From Solobacterium sp. (GTDB lineage Bacteria; Bacillota_I; Bacilli_A; Erysipelotrichales; Erysipelotrichaceae), in assembly GCA_017433125.1 (NCBI GenBank), contig JAFRHT010000133.1, positions 1 to 55,481 of the forward strand: a DNA stretch of 55,481 nucleotides, written 5' to 3'. Below, one piece after another: positions 26,553-38,815 of this stretch; position 1 is the first letter of the stretch, and each line of letters starts with the position of its first letter. A program made the position numbers and the translations under genes. The notes under the pieces were generated by a model. It did not search any database. It was not told the DNA's origin and saw only the letters and a program-made list of their open reading frames with translations.

Positions 26553-27691
26553 TATTTTTCACCTCCCGCATTCTTATCGGTAATCAAAGTGACATGCTCA
26601 CTGTTCTTGTCGCCGAGGACCGCCCCCGGCTTGACATGAACGTTTTCCGCGATCAGGCAGCGGGTCACCCTGGCCCCGGCCCCGATCACTGCGCCGGCCA
26701 TCACCACACAGCCGTCCAGAACCGCGTTTTCTTCAATTCTGACCCGGGTTCCGATCACGCTGCTGCGCACGCTGCCAAGCACCACGCTGCCCTGCGGGAT
26801 GAAGCAGTTGCACACACTGGCCTCCTCGCCGATATACTGCGGCAGGGAGTTTGTGTTTTCCGTATAGATCTTCCAGTTCGGATCACTCAGATCCAGCGGG
26901 GAATCCTCCCGCAGCAGTTCCATGTTCGCTTCCCAGAGGGAATCGACGGTTCCGACATCCTTCCAGTAGCCCCTGAACGGATATGCCATCAGGCACTTCT
27001 TGTCTTTCAGGTATGCCGGGATGATGTCCTTGCCGAAGTCATGGCTGGAATCCTTGAGTTTCGCGTCTGCCATCAGGTACTTGCGCAGGGTCTTGTACGT
27101 GAAGATGTAAATACCCATGCTGGCCAGGCGGCTCTTCGGCTTGGCCGGTTTTTCCTCGAACTCATACACCCGGTTGTTTTCGTCCGTGTTCATGATGCCG
27201 AACCGGCTGGCCTCCTTCAGTGTGACTTCCAGGACCGCAATTGTGATATCGGCGTTGTGTTCCTTGTGATAATCCAGCATCTTGCCGTAGTCCATCTTGT
27301 AGATATGGTCTCCGGACAGGACCAGAACATATTCCGGATTCAGATTATCCAGGAAGTCAATGTTCTGGGTAATGGCATCAGCTGTTCCCTTGTAGACATT
27401 AAAATCTGAGGAAGCTTTTTCCCGCGGCGGCAGGACGAAGACACCGCCGTCATTGGTGTTCAGACCCCAGTAGTGATCTCTGGAAACATAGGAATTCAGC
27501 AGTACTGACTCATACTGGGTCAGCACGCCGACTGTGGAAATGTCTGAATTGGCACAGTTGCTGAGCGGGAAGTCAATTATTCTGTACTTTCCGCCAAAAC
27601 GGACTGCCGGCTTAGCGACTTTCGCAGTCAAATCCAGCAGCCTGGTTCCCCGCCCGCCGGCGAGAATCATAGCGACCATATTATTGCTCAT
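26552..27691 (-). CDS. glgC: Glucose-1-phosphate adenylyltransferase GlgC
   Basis: 379 residues. Makes ADP-glucose from ATP and glucose 1-phosphate, the committed step of glycogen synthesis. Catalytic loop [37 protein letters not shown] at the N-terminus, [11 protein letters not shown] with the metal-binding Asp, and [11 protein letters not shown]. The beta-helix domain is at the C-terminus. The ATG at 27691 has GGGGGTG 7 bases upstream; a GTG three codons earlier lies inside that ribosome site. First gene of the glgC-glgD-glgA-pgk-tpiA-eno run, just after a terminator hairpin. Confidence 0.97.
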   Translation of the reverse strand: MSNNMVAMILAGGRGTRLLDLTAKVAKPAVRFGGKYRIIDFPLSNCANSDISTVGVLTQYESVLLNSYVSRDHYWGLNTNDGGVFVLPPREKASSDFNVYKGTADAITQNIDFLDNLNPEYVLVLSGDHIYKMDYGKMLDYHKEHNADITIAVLEVTLKEASRFGIMNTDENNRVYEFEEKPAKPKSRLASMGIYIFTYKTLRKYLMADAKLKDSSHDFGKDIIPAYLKDKKCLMAYPFRGYWKDVGTVDSLWEANMELLREDSPLDLSDPNWKIYTENTNSLPQYIGEEASVCNCFIPQGSVVLGSVRSSVIGTRVRIEENAVLDGCVVMAGAVIGAGARVTRCLIAENVHVKPGAVLGDKNSEHVTLITDKNAGGEK

Positions 27692-27708
27692 TTTGGGCAC
27701 CCCCTAGT

Positions 27709-27732
27709 AAAAAATGATCCTTTAGGATCATT
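27709..27732 (-). terminator. Terminator between folC and glgC
   Basis: Minus strand AATGATCC-taaa-GGATCATT followed by TTTT. A minus-strand TATAAT (27735-27730) overlaps the base of the stem, so a glgC promoter may start in or next to it. Confidence 0.75.
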
Positions 27733-27766
27733 ATAATGCCCCAGCGGGTTATTCGCATCCTGTATT

Positions 27767-28999
27767 TTACTGTTTTACCGCAAAAAGCCCGGGATTCTGC
27801 CCCATCCAGGCACGCACATCACTGATAAAATACAGGGAGCCGCAGATCAGCACACTGCCGTCCTGACCGGCTTTGCGGACAGCTGTCCCGATGGCTTTGT
27901 GCCAGTCGGTGATGACAGTGCCGCCATGGGCCGCCAGATGCTCTGCCGTATCGGCCCGGTACATGGTAAACTCAGTCACAATGAATTCATCCGCATACCC
28001 CCGCAGCTGATCAGCCATGGCCAGTCCCTGCTTGTCTTTCAGGGCGCTGAACACAATGACCAGCGGGCGCGGCAGAACCTTCAGTGAGGCACACAGCGCC
28101 GCGATCCCCTCGGTATTGTGGGCCCCGTCAAGAATGACCGCTGGATGGCGGGAAACGGTTTCAAACCGCCCGGCCCACAGGGTCTTCCGGACAGCCTCAC
28201 GGACCGCTTCACTCCCCGGGTCAATACCCAGAAGAGAAGCCGCCTGCAGGGCCAGGGAAGCATTGGTTTTCTGGTATTCCGCCATGGTCGCAAGGCTGTA
28301 TTCTGTCCCCCGCCAGGCAAACCGGCCCGGACCCAGATCCGTATACGGCTCGTACAGCACATGGCGCGCATTAACAGCCGCTGCCCTGGCCGCCACGACC
28401 GCCAGCGGCCCGGAAATCAGGTCACCGGTCAGGATCGTTGAACCCGGCATGATGATGCCGGACTTTTCTTCGGCGATCGCTTCCAGGGTATTGCCCAGCC
28501 GTTCCATATGGTCATAACCCACCGTGGTAATGATTTCCAGGGCCGGGTGCGGCAGGATATTGGTCGGACTGCCCCGGCCGCCAAGACCCGCCTCTATAAC
28601 CGCGGTATCAACCTGTTCCTGCCGGAACCAGGCACAGGCCAGCAGCACGTCGATTTCAAACATGCCCAGGTCATACTGTTCAATCAATCCCAGATACCGG
28701 TTCAGCAGGTCCATGAACACTTCCGGGGCAATACAGGCATCATTGATCCGCATCCGGTCATAGTGGGTCACCAGATGCGGCGAAGTAAACAGCCCGGTCT
28801 TCCGGCCGGATGCCTGCAGGATATGATTCAGATAATAGCAGGTGCTCCCCTTGCCGTTTGTGCCGGTCACATGCACGGTTTCAAAAGCCTCCTGGGGACT
28901 GCCGGCAGCGGCCATGGCTTCCGCAAAATAAGCCACGGTATGATTTCTGCTGCGGCGTTCCATGACCCATTTCAGGGCCTCAGCGGCGTCGGTAAACAT
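27767..28999 (-). CDS. folC: Bifunctional folylpolyglutamate/dihydrofolate synthase
   Basis: 410 residues. Adds glutamate to folates. Seen: VHVTGTNGKGST (ATP loop), FTSPHLVTHYDRMRIND, VIEAGLGGRGSPTNI, the metal site in TTVGYDHMERLG, and DGAHNTEG in the C-terminal Mur-ligase-like domain. The start at 28999 makes a 20-base overlap with ung; an ATG eight codons earlier would overlap more. Housekeeping gene riding at the end of the glycogen-degradation transcript, closed by the terminator at 27709. Confidence 0.93.
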   Translation of the reverse strand: MFTDAAEALKWVMERRSRNHTVAYFAEAMAAAGSPQEAFETVHVTGTNGKGSTCYYLNHILQASGRKTGLFTSPHLVTHYDRMRINDACIAPEVFMDLLNRYLGLIEQYDLGMFEIDVLLACAWFRQEQVDTAVIEAGLGGRGSPTNILPHPALEIITTVGYDHMERLGNTLEAIAEEKSGIIMPGSTILTGDLISGPLAVVAARAAAVNARHVLYEPYTDLGPGRFAWRGTEYSLATMAEYQKTNASLALQAASLLGIDPGSEAVREAVRKTLWAGRFETVSRHPAVILDGAHNTEGIAALCASLKVLPRPLVIVFSALKDKQGLAMADQLRGYADEFIVTEFTMYRADTAEHLAAHGGTVITDWHKAIGTAVRKAGQDGSVLICGSLYFISDVRAWMGQNPGLFAVKQ

Positions 29000-29666
29000 C
29001 CTGGTCCGGCAGCTGCCAGTCAACTGCCCCGCGGCCGTGTTCCGTCAGGAACTGATTTGCATTTGAAAAATGCCGGCAGCCGAAGAACCCGTTGTAGGCT
29101 GACAGCGGGGACGGATGCGCCGCCGTCAGCACCAGGTGCTTCGCGGTATTGATCAGCCCCTGTTTCTGCCTGGCATTGCGGCCCCAGAGCAGAAAGACAA
29201 CCGGCTTATCCATGTCGCTGATATGGCTGATCGCGTGGTCGGTGAAGGTTTCCCAACCCCGGTTCGCATGCGAAAGCGGCTGGGACTGCCGGACGGTCAT
29301 GACCGTGTTGAGCAGGAACACCCCCTGCCCGGCCCACGGCATCAGGTAACCGTTGTCCGGAATCCGGAAGCCGATGTCATCGTGGAGTTCCTGAAAAATA
29401 TTGCGCAGGCTCGGCGGCACCGGCACACCCGGATTCACCGAGAAGCACATGCCGTGGGCCTGATACGGCTGATGATACGGGTCCTGGCCCAGAATCACCA
29501 CCCTGATATCCGGATAATCCACATTTTCAAAAGCACTGAATACCTGCACTTTCGGCGGATAGACAGTGCCCTTTTCATATTCATCATGAACAAAAGCGGC
29601 GAGGTTCCGGAAGTAAGGCTGCGCGAATTCGTTTTTCAGCCAGGGGGTCCATTCGTTCTGTTTCAT
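28980..29666 (-). CDS. ung: Uracil-DNA glycosylase
   Basis: 228 residues, family 1 UDG, which removes uracil from DNA. Water-activating motif GQDPYHQPYQAHGMCFSV (Asp62) and the DNA-intercalating HPSPLSAYNGFFGCRHFSNAN. Full length. Start and the preceding lipoprotein gene's stop share ATGA, and it overlaps folC at its end, so it is firmly embedded in this operon despite an unrelated function. Confidence 0.97.
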   Translation of the reverse strand: MKQNEWTPWLKNEFAQPYFRNLAAFVHDEYEKGTVYPPKVQVFSAFENVDYPDIRVVILGQDPYHQPYQAHGMCFSVNPGVPVPPSLRNIFQELHDDIGFRIPDNGYLMPWAGQGVFLLNTVMTVRQSQPLSHANRGWETFTDHAISHISDMDKPVVFLLWGRNARQKQGLINTAKHLVLTAAHPSPLSAYNGFFGCRHFSNANQFLTEHGRGAVDWQLPDQDVYRRR

Positions 29667-30940
29667 GACTTTTTCCTTTCCGGCAGGGTGCCGATGCGGA
29701 TCCAGTACGCAAGATCATCCAGGGCATCCTCATCCAGCAGCCCGTCTTCATCCCGCAGGTGATCATCCAGATCTTCATAAGACTGCAGAATGGTCCGGGA
29801 GCGGTTCTTCAGCTCTTTCTGCCAGTAAGCCCAGGTTTCTTTCCCGCCAGACAGTTCGCCATGCAGCAGCAGGACCGGGGCCTTGATGTATTTCATATAG
29901 CGGTTCTGGTCCTGTTCATCCCACTGTTTCCAGGCCGAAACGGGCCAGCCGTTCCACAGATCCGGCATTTCATCATCTGCCAGCTTCTGTTTCAGTTCTT
30001 CCAGATCTTCTTCCGGCAGGCCGGACTGCTTCGCAAAGTAGGCCACACCTGTTTCCTGCGGCAGGGCCATCAGCACCAGGCCGCCGGTGATTTCAAAATG
30101 GTTGTATACAGCCGCCGCGGCCAGCACGGCACTTTCCCCGATGCCGATCAGCGTGATGTCAGTCGGATCTACCGGCAGTTTTTCCATCCCGTGCACGGCT
30201 GCCGCCAGGTCATTGAGCACAGCCCGGTCCAGGGACATGCCCGGATCGTTCATCAGCACCGCCGGATCCGCATGCCGGCGCATTTCCCAGCGCAGCACTG
30301 CCACCCCGCGGGCGGCCAGCTCATGGGCCAGTTCCCGCCGGAAGCGGGAATCCTGACCGGAAGAATCAATATCTGCGTCCAGGTTTTCCGGCAGCAGCAC
30401 TGCCACCGGGGCATCGGTCCTGCCAGCCGGCACCGTAAGCAGCCCGTACATCTGGGGTTCATTGCCGATCATGACCAGCTGCTCCGTCCATTCCGCATCC
30501 CGGTCAGGAACCGGGGCCAGCGGTACGGGTTCGGTCATGAAAGCCGTAATGAAGAATTCACTGTCGTAGTGAAACACCACCCGGACCCGGCTGCCGAAAT
30601 CCGCATACCCGGCCATCCGTTCCTCATCATGGAACGCATGCAGGGTTACCGGCGCATCCGCCAGGGACAGATCCTGCAGCTGTATCTTCAGGCCGTCCAG
30701 GGACACCCGGGCATGTTCCTGCAGAGCCTGCCAGTCCTTTGCCTGGATGAGTTCCGCCAGCTTGCCGGTTTCGATCCGGGCTTCTTCAGTACTGAAGCGG
30801 CGGATCTCCGGCGTTTCGGCCGGTTCCGGGGAAACTGTTTCCGCCGCCGGCACAGGCTCCTTTTCCCGGGCACAGGCTGAAAGAAGGCCGCACAGAACCA
30901 GCCCGGTCATCAGTACGGTTTTCCAGCTTTTTTTCGTCAT
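29663..30940 (-). CDS. Lipoprotein with C-terminal alpha/beta-hydrolase domain
   Basis: 425 residues. A signal peptide ends in the lipobox LLSAC (Cys23), so the enzyme is anchored outside the cell. After a Pro/Glu linker comes a small alpha+beta region (about 50-140) like the NTF2/DUF3887-type domain often fused to these hydrolases. The alpha/beta-hydrolase part (about 150-420) carries the nucleophile in GIGESAV (Ser270), LLLHGE near 365, and DLDDHLRDE as the likely His region. Substrate unknown: an acyl ester or xylan-type side chain is possible, and nothing indicates a glycogen role. It starts 2 bases after the pullulanase stop, with GGAG in the pullulanase end. Confidence 0.8.
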   Translation of the reverse strand: MTKKSWKTVLMTGLVLCGLLSACAREKEPVPAAETVSPEPAETPEIRRFSTEEARIETGKLAELIQAKDWQALQEHARVSLDGLKIQLQDLSLADAPVTLHAFHDEERMAGYADFGSRVRVVFHYDSEFFITAFMTEPVPLAPVPDRDAEWTEQLVMIGNEPQMYGLLTVPAGRTDAPVAVLLPENLDADIDSSGQDSRFRRELAHELAARGVAVLRWEMRRHADPAVLMNDPGMSLDRAVLNDLAAAVHGMEKLPVDPTDITLIGIGESAVLAAAAVYNHFEITGGLVLMALPQETGVAYFAKQSGLPEEDLEELKQKLADDEMPDLWNGWPVSAWKQWDEQDQNRYMKYIKAPVLLLHGELSGGKETWAYWQKELKNRSRTILQSYEDLDDHLRDEDGLLDEDALDDLAYWIRIGTLPERKKS

Positions 30941-30942
30941 TT

Positions 30943-33027
30943 TTATTCAATCTCCATCACAATGACACTGATCGGCGCAGCTACCAGCCAATCCTGTACA
31001 TGTCTTTCACAGCGGCCGTGCTCATCAAACAATATGGTGCCCCGGCCGGAAAAATGATATTCTTCCGTTTCTGTTTTCGGATTGAAAATAACCCTGATAC
31101 GGCGGATGCCGGTGATATTGAGGCCGTTCTGCACATCTGCCCAGATCCCGCTGGCTTCCTCCGGTTTATACAGCCGCAGTTCCGGCAGGTCCTTCCGCAG
31201 GGAAATCGCCGCTTTGACATAATCGACGACATCACTGTATTGGCCGCGGCGGGCCCAGTCCAGGCCGTTGATCGCATCCCCGGCCCGGTAGGAGTTTGTC
31301 ATGCCGTTCTTGGTGCCGCAGAATTCCACCCCGGCATGCAGGAACGGGATTCCCTGGGCAAACAGGGCCGCACAGAGAATCTGTTTCTGCCTGGCCGCCC
31401 GGAACATTTCGTTTTCATGCCCGCAGACTATGGCCAGCTTGTCAAACAGTGTGGCGTTGTCATGGGTCTCCGGACCGTTGACGCTCTGGGCCGGGGAAAG
31501 ATAGCGGCTGAGGCTGAGCGCCGGATTGGCCATGCCGGCCATGGCGCTCTGGAAACCGGCATAATCCGCCGGATTGCCGCTGAGGAAACCCGGTTCCCCG
31601 AGCCGGTCATCGGTCGTACCGCCCTTGATCACATCCCGGAACAGATCGTTGAATGTCCCGATCCCCGGCATCATGCTTTCGTTGGCAATTGTTGCCTTTT
31701 CTTCCCGGGCCAGGGCGGTCGGCATATCCCAGCCTTCCCCGTAGATCAGGGCATCCTTCTTGCGGGAATGCACTTCCAGCTCCACCCGGTTCATCGTGCC
31801 GACATCCAGAATACCCATCAGATCAAAGCGGAAGCCGTCCACGTCATAGATATCCATCATGGAACAGACCGCGTCCACGATCAGCTTTCTGACCATGAAC
31901 CGGCCCGAATCCAGGTCATTGCCGCAGAATGAACCGTTGGACAGTGTATCTCCGGCATAACGGAAATAATAGTACGGCACACACTGCTCCAGGGCACTGC
32001 ACTCGAGGTCATAGACATGATTGAAGACCACGTCCGCAACCACCCGGATTCCGTGGTCATGCAGGGTGCGCACCAGCACCGCAAACTCCTTCATCCGCTG
32101 CACCGGGTTGTCCGGTGCGGTGGAGTATGAACCTTCCAGGGCAAAGAACTGCAGCGGGTCATAGCCCCAGTTGTAGCCCCGGGAAGGATGCCGTTCATCG
32201 ACCGTGACAAAATCCAGCACCGGCTGGAACTGCACATGCGTGATGCCAAGCTCCTGCAGATAGGACAGGCCGGTGGACCAGCCCTGCCATGAGGTGCCTT
32301 CCGCCATCAGTGAAATGAACTTTCCATGCACCTCCGTACCGGATGTCTCCCGGCTGGTCAGATCCCGGATACTGCACTCATAGACCACCGCATCACAGGG
32401 GGATGCCATTTCCGGCAGGGCTTTCCGGTTGGGTGACAGGATGACATCATGCAGGTCAATGACAGCGCTCCAGCGGCCGTTGGCATTGCTGCTGAGGCCG
32501 TACGGGTCAATCGTCTCCGTGCATGTGCCGTTATGACGGATATAGTACTTGTAAAGCGTGTTCTTCCAGTCGCCCGGCAGCCGCAGTTCATGCACCCCGC
32601 GGTCGGCACGCTCCAGCGGATACTGTTTCCGCTGCCCGTCCTGCAGGATGATCAGCTGTACTTCCAGGGCAGCCGGCGCCCACACGCGGAAAATGGTCGC
32701 CTGACGGTCATATTCCGCTCCCAGGGGACCATTGTAAGAGTATGTTTCTTCAAACCATGCCGTCCGGGTAATAAAACGTGTCCGGACCGGCACACTGCAG
32801 CCGTGCTCTTCCCAGAGAATGATCTCTTCCGACGGCAGCAGTTCCTTTTCTGTCCACAGCGTATAGGAAACGCTGTCAAGCAGTTCCAGCCGCTCTTCAA
32901 TAACGCAGGCAACGGGGCTGCGTCCCGTTTCGATATAAAAGCGGTCGCAGCTGCCGTCATAGAACTGCCTCGATATGGTCACATGAACGGTCCGGCGGTC
33001 ATCCAGCCAGGCTCTGACCTGTTCCAT
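30943..33027 (-). CDS. pulA: Type I pullulanase (GH13)
   Basis: 694 residues, no signal peptide, so it acts on intracellular glycogen limit dextrins. An N-terminal beta-sandwich part and a CBM48-like domain (about 100-200) precede the GH13 barrel. The pullulanase signature YNWGYDP is at 285-291. Catalytic triad: D402 in DGFRFDLMG, E431 in YGEGWD, D523 in THDN. It lies between glgP and a lipoprotein gene: glgP trims chains to a few glucose units and this enzyme removes the alpha-1,6 branch. It starts 8 bases after glgP with AGGAGG. Type I pullulanase replaces the GlgX found in proteobacterial glycogen operons. Confidence 0.95.
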   Translation of the reverse strand: MEQVRAWLDDRRTVHVTISRQFYDGSCDRFYIETGRSPVACVIEERLELLDSVSYTLWTEKELLPSEEIILWEEHGCSVPVRTRFITRTAWFEETYSYNGPLGAEYDRQATIFRVWAPAALEVQLIILQDGQRKQYPLERADRGVHELRLPGDWKNTLYKYYIRHNGTCTETIDPYGLSSNANGRWSAVIDLHDVILSPNRKALPEMASPCDAVVYECSIRDLTSRETSGTEVHGKFISLMAEGTSWQGWSTGLSYLQELGITHVQFQPVLDFVTVDERHPSRGYNWGYDPLQFFALEGSYSTAPDNPVQRMKEFAVLVRTLHDHGIRVVADVVFNHVYDLECSALEQCVPYYYFRYAGDTLSNGSFCGNDLDSGRFMVRKLIVDAVCSMMDIYDVDGFRFDLMGILDVGTMNRVELEVHSRKKDALIYGEGWDMPTALAREEKATIANESMMPGIGTFNDLFRDVIKGGTTDDRLGEPGFLSGNPADYAGFQSAMAGMANPALSLSRYLSPAQSVNGPETHDNATLFDKLAIVCGHENEMFRAARQKQILCAALFAQGIPFLHAGVEFCGTKNGMTNSYRAGDAINGLDWARRGQYSDVVDYVKAAISLRKDLPELRLYKPEEASGIWADVQNGLNITGIRRIRVIFNPKTETEEYHFSGRGTILFDEHGRCERHVQDWLVAAPISVIVMEIE

Positions 33028-33035
33028 GCGTCCTC

Positions 33036-35438
<2,403 letters not shown>

Positions 35439-35452
35439 GCAGATAACCCCCC

Positions 35453-37357
35453 TTATTTCTCCATTACCAGCCAGACGGCCCCGAACGGCGCAAGCCGTAC
35501 CGTCAGCTGATGTTCAATTCTGTATTTTTCTTTCTTTGCCGGCTTCTTCTTTGTCCCTGTCTTTCCCCTGACAGTTTCTTCCGCCGGTTTTTCCGGCTCA
35601 GCCGGCAGCGGGATCCTGACTTCTTTTGTCTTCACCGGCTTGAAATTGCACATATTGCAGCCGCCGTAGATATCCTTTTCGGAATTCATGATCTCCACAT
35701 ACTTTCCGGCTGCCGGCGCCTTCAGTACAAAGTCTTCATAGGAAGCCCCGGTCAGATTCATGATGCAGACCAGGATTTCCTTTTCATCCTCCCGGATGAA
35801 CGAATAGATGGACTGTCCGGCATTGTCGGCATCGATCCAGCGGAAGCCGCGCTCCCCGGCATAATCGTATTTCGACAGGCACGGGTGGTGCAGATAGATC
35901 TGGTTCAGATCGGTAAAATACCGCAGGAAAGCATCGTGAACCGGATACTTGAGCAGGAACCAGTCGAGTTCCTTGGCTTCATCGAATTCCCGGAACGTGG
36001 CAATCTCGTTGCCCATGAAATTCAATTTCTTGCCGGGGTGGGCAAACATATAGGCATACAGATTCCGCACCTGGGCGAATTTCTGTTCATAGTTCCCCCA
36101 CATCCGGTCGATGACGGTCTTCTTGCCATGCACATTTTCATCATGGCTGAACGGCAGGATAAACCGTTCACTGTAGAAATACATCATCGAAAATGTCAGC
36201 TTGTTATGGTCATAGTATCTGTAGATCGGATCGGTTTCATAATACTTCAGCGTATCATTCATCCAGCCCAGATCCCACTTATAGTCAAATCCGAGGCCGA
36301 TATCAACATCCGATGTGACATGCGGAAAATCCGAACTGTCCTCAGCGATCATCATGACTTCCGGATAAGCCTCGTGAATATGATAGTTCAGGCGCTTGAC
36401 GAATTCCAGTGATCCGCCATTGACGCCCCGGTCCCGATTGCCGCCCCAGTAAATCAGATTGGAAACCGCGTCAATCCGGATTCCGTCGATGTGATAGGTT
36501 TCCAGCCAGAAGGCCACCGCGCTCATCAGGAACGAACGGACCTCATCCCGGCCCAGATCGAAATTCAATGTACCCCATTCAGATTCGGCATCATTTTTGT
36601 ACGGATATTCATACAGCGGTGTTCCGTCGAATTCCCGCAGGCCGAAATCATCCTTTACGAAATGCACCGGCACAACGTCCATGATCACGCCGATGCCGGC
36701 CTCATGGCAGGCATTGACAAAGGCCGCAAACTCATCCGGGTTGCCGTACCGGCTGGTCAGGGCAAAATAGCCGCTGGCCTGGTAGCCCCAGGAACCGTCA
36801 AACGGGTGTTCATTCAGCGGCATCAGTTCAATATGCGTAAAGCCGTGCTCAACAACATAGGGAATCAGTTTCTCCCGCAGCTGGTCATATGTGCAGTTGC
36901 CCTTGTCATCCTTCTGCCAGCCGCCGGCATAGACCTCATATATGCTTACCGGCCGGTCAAAATTCCGGCTGCGCTGCTTCATCCACTGCTGGTCTGTCCA
37001 GGAAATCTTGTCCAGATCCGCAATTTTGGAAGCGGATGAGGGTCTTGTTTCACTGTAGACAGCGTAGGGATCCGCCTTATCAAAACTTTGCCCGGACTGA
37101 TCAGTAATATGGAACTTGTAGCTGTCCCACTCCCGGACTCCGGCAACTGTTGTCTCCCAGATGCCGTCCCCCGCTGTTGTCAGCGGATTCGCATTATTAT
37201 CCCATTCGTTGAAGGAGCCGATGACGCTGATGGCAGCGGCGCCAGGGGCATATACGGTAAATGTGCAGTCATTGCCATGACAGTGAGCCCCGAACACCTG
37301 ATAGGCTCTGATGGTATCTCCCTGGTGAAAGCGTTCAATGATAGTTTTCGCGTTCAT
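35453..37357 (-). CDS. glgB: 1,4-alpha-glucan branching enzyme (GH13)
   Basis: 634 residues. Makes alpha-1,6 branches in glycogen. CBM48 at about 15-105, then a GH13 barrel with LMPLNEHPFDGSWGYQ, nucleophile D296 in GIRIDAV, acid E339 in MIAEDSS, and D406 in FSHDENVHGKK. Unusual is a Lys/Pro/Glu-rich insert near residue 585-620 (EKPAEETVRGKTGTKKKPAK) before the last beta strands. The start MNAKTII at 37357 has AAAGGGG 11 bases upstream; a 14-codon longer reading has no ribosome site. First gene of the glgB-glgP-pulA-lipoprotein-ung-folC transcript. Confidence 0.96.
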   Translation of the reverse strand: MNAKTIIERFHQGDTIRAYQVFGAHCHGNDCTFTVYAPGAAAISVIGSFNEWDNNANPLTTAGDGIWETTVAGVREWDSYKFHITDQSGQSFDKADPYAVYSETRPSSASKIADLDKISWTDQQWMKQRSRNFDRPVSIYEVYAGGWQKDDKGNCTYDQLREKLIPYVVEHGFTHIELMPLNEHPFDGSWGYQASGYFALTSRYGNPDEFAAFVNACHEAGIGVIMDVVPVHFVKDDFGLREFDGTPLYEYPYKNDAESEWGTLNFDLGRDEVRSFLMSAVAFWLETYHIDGIRIDAVSNLIYWGGNRDRGVNGGSLEFVKRLNYHIHEAYPEVMMIAEDSSDFPHVTSDVDIGLGFDYKWDLGWMNDTLKYYETDPIYRYYDHNKLTFSMMYFYSERFILPFSHDENVHGKKTVIDRMWGNYEQKFAQVRNLYAYMFAHPGKKLNFMGNEIATFREFDEAKELDWFLLKYPVHDAFLRYFTDLNQIYLHHPCLSKYDYAGERGFRWIDADNAGQSIYSFIREDEKEILVCIMNLTGASYEDFVLKAPAAGKYVEIMNSEKDIYGGCNMCNFKPVKTKEVRIPLPAEPEKPAEETVRGKTGTKKKPAKKEKYRIEHQLTVRLAPFGAVWLVMEK

Positions 37358-37389
37358 AAGAGGCTTACCCCTTTCAGTTTTACCGTAAT

Positions 37390-37417
37390 ATTTTACCATT
37401 CAATACCCAGAATTCAA
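37390..37417 (-). promoter_or_regulatory. Candidate promoter of the glgB operon
   Basis: TTGAAT (37417-37412), 16 bases, TAAAAT (37395-37390), about 30 bases before the glgB start codon. The -35 box touches the base of the sortase-operon terminator, so the two elements are packed together. Confidence 0.5.
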
Positions 37418-37453
37418 AAAGGATATCTGAAATATCACCAGAATATCCTTTTT
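37416..37453 (-). terminator. Terminator of the sortase operon
   Basis: AAAAAGGATAT pairs with ATATCCTTTTT over a long loop; on the minus strand it ends in TTTTTG. It lies between the sortase stop (37474) and the glgB promoter. Confidence 0.7.
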
Positions 37454-37473
37454 CTTCTTTTATTCATACCCCG

Positions 37474-38226
37474 TTATTTGCTGCTTTGAGCAGCCGGTTT
37501 CCTGCCGTTTTCCCGGCAAAGCACCACCAGATGGGTATCCTCATCCCAGCGGCGGCAGGTTTCCAGGGTCAGAAGCCGGTCTTCTGCCTTGATTGTCTCC
37601 CCGCTGCCGGCAGCCCGGTGGGACGTGGCATATGCCAGCCACCGCCGTTTCCGCTCCCCTGACAATTCCGGATCATCATAGCCGAATTCCTCCAGTTCAC
37701 GGGCTGTTACATAAACTGCCGCGCAGACATCATACGTACGTTCTTCCGTTTCAAACAGCAGCCGCAGCCTGCCGTTTTCCTGCAGGCCGGCAGCGGTGGT
37801 CAGCACTGCCAGCGGGGAGAACCTGGCTTTGCTGTCATAGTATACGGTATGCCCGTAGAGAACCTGGTTCGGACTGTCCGGACCGGTGCTGCAGTGACGG
37901 AACACCGTGCCCTGGGATCCGGGGCTGCCGTCAAAATTACGGCTCAGATACTCTTCATTGTCTTTTCCCTGCACGACCGGCAGGGAGATCAGCCCGGAAT
38001 CAAAATCCAGCCAGGCGATGAAATCGCTGTTTTCCGCATGGAGCAGTTGCCACATTTCAGCGGTACAGTCTGTTCCTTCTTCAGTTTCCTTCCGGATTGT
38101 TCTGCGGATTTCCTCTTCCTCCGGACTTGCCGGGGTTTCCAGCACCGGCCGCATAAGAATGGCACAGGTACACAGAACCCCGGCAGCGAAAACAATCAGG
38201 GCATCATAAAGAATGCTTTCCCGCAT
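37474..38226 (-). CDS. Class B-like sortase
   Basis: 250 residues. A membrane anchor near the N-terminus (about 8-28), then an extracytoplasmic sortase fold. Seen: WQLLHAENSDFIAWLDF, PVVQGKDNEEYLSRNFDG, GTVFR, catalytic His126 in LYGHTVYYD and Cys224 in LTLETC. Class B sortases normally carry Arg just before a VV pair after the Cys; here that place reads THLVVL, so His232 seems to replace it (by-eye alignment). Sortases link surface proteins to the wall or each other. It starts 23 bases inside the preceding secreted-protein gene, last in the DUF5688-adhesin-partner-sortase operon. A longer reading from 38505 is Arg-rich and only an overlap of that gene. Confidence 0.82.
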   Translation of the reverse strand: MRESILYDALIVFAAGVLCTCAILMRPVLETPASPEEEEIRRTIRKETEEGTDCTAEMWQLLHAENSDFIAWLDFDSGLISLPVVQGKDNEEYLSRNFDGSPGSQGTVFRHCSTGPDSPNQVLYGHTVYYDSKARFSPLAVLTTAAGLQENGRLRLLFETEERTYDVCAAVYVTARELEEFGYDDPELSGERKRRWLAYATSHRAAGSGETIKAEDRLLTLETCRRWDEDTHLVVLCRENGRKPAAQSSK

Positions 38227-38815
38227 GTTTCCGGTACTGTTTCCACAGCAGCGGCAGGACCAGAATGCCGGCCGCCGCAGCCGGGAGATGCGGCGTCTCA
38301 GCGGGTTTTTCCGGCGCCGCCGGATCCGGTGTTTCCGGGGCAGTGATATCCGGCACTGCTGTTTCGTCCGTCTCCGGCTTTGATGTCTTCTGGTCCGGCA
38401 TCTTTTCCGGCTGCCTGCTGACATAGGTGACGGTGATTTCCGCCTTCTGCGCCTGCCCCGGATCCGCGTAGAGATCCGCTTCGGGAACCAGCTCGATATC
38501 GGCACTGAAGCCCGCCTCCACCGGGGTCATCACGGCGTCCCAGCCGCATTCACCGTTATTGCCGATGTGATACTCTGCCGGGCCGTTAGCCGGTTTGATC
38601 CAGACTTCACTGCCATGTGTGTACTGTTCCAAATCGTGATTGCGCCGCGGACATTCCGGAAACACATAGTGAATTGTCCGGATCCAGTCCTGTTCCTCCC
38701 CATAGGTTACGGTTTCGCCGTTCTCATCCACATAGGTCAGGGGATCCTGGGCATGCACCGGGACAAAACCCGCAAGGATTGTCAGCGCCGCCACTGCCGG
38801 CAGAGTTTTTTTCAT
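38204..38815 (-). CDS. Secreted partner protein of the sortase operon
   Basis: 203 residues from MKKTLPAVAAL, with a signal peptide cleaved near HAQDP. The mature part has a small folded region (about 25-130: TYVDENGETVTYGEEQDW, IHYVFPECP, GNNGECGWDAVMTPVEAGFSADIELVP), a Pro/Glu/Thr linker, then a hydrophobic helix (PAAAAGILVLPLLW) and a basic tail. This is the layout of a sortase substrate or membrane-anchored protein, but no LPXTG, NPQTN or similar motif precedes the helix (TPHLPAA). Start at 38815 overlaps the adhesin stop by ATGA, so translation is coupled. Unknown family. Confidence 0.75.
   Translation of the reverse strand: MKKTLPAVAALTILAGFVPVHAQDPLTYVDENGETVTYGEEQDWIRTIHYVFPECPRRNHDLEQYTHGSEVWIKPANGPAEYHIGNNGECGWDAVMTPVEAGFSADIELVPEADLYADPGQAQKAEITVTYVSRQPEKMPDQKTSKPETDETAVPDITAPETPDPAAPEKPAETPHLPAAAAGILVLPLLWKQYRKHAGKHSL

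Noticed and set aside
38227-38505. Arg-rich N-terminal extension of the sortase
   Set aside because: It is the shifted frame of the preceding secreted-protein gene; the sortase membrane anchor starts at 38226.
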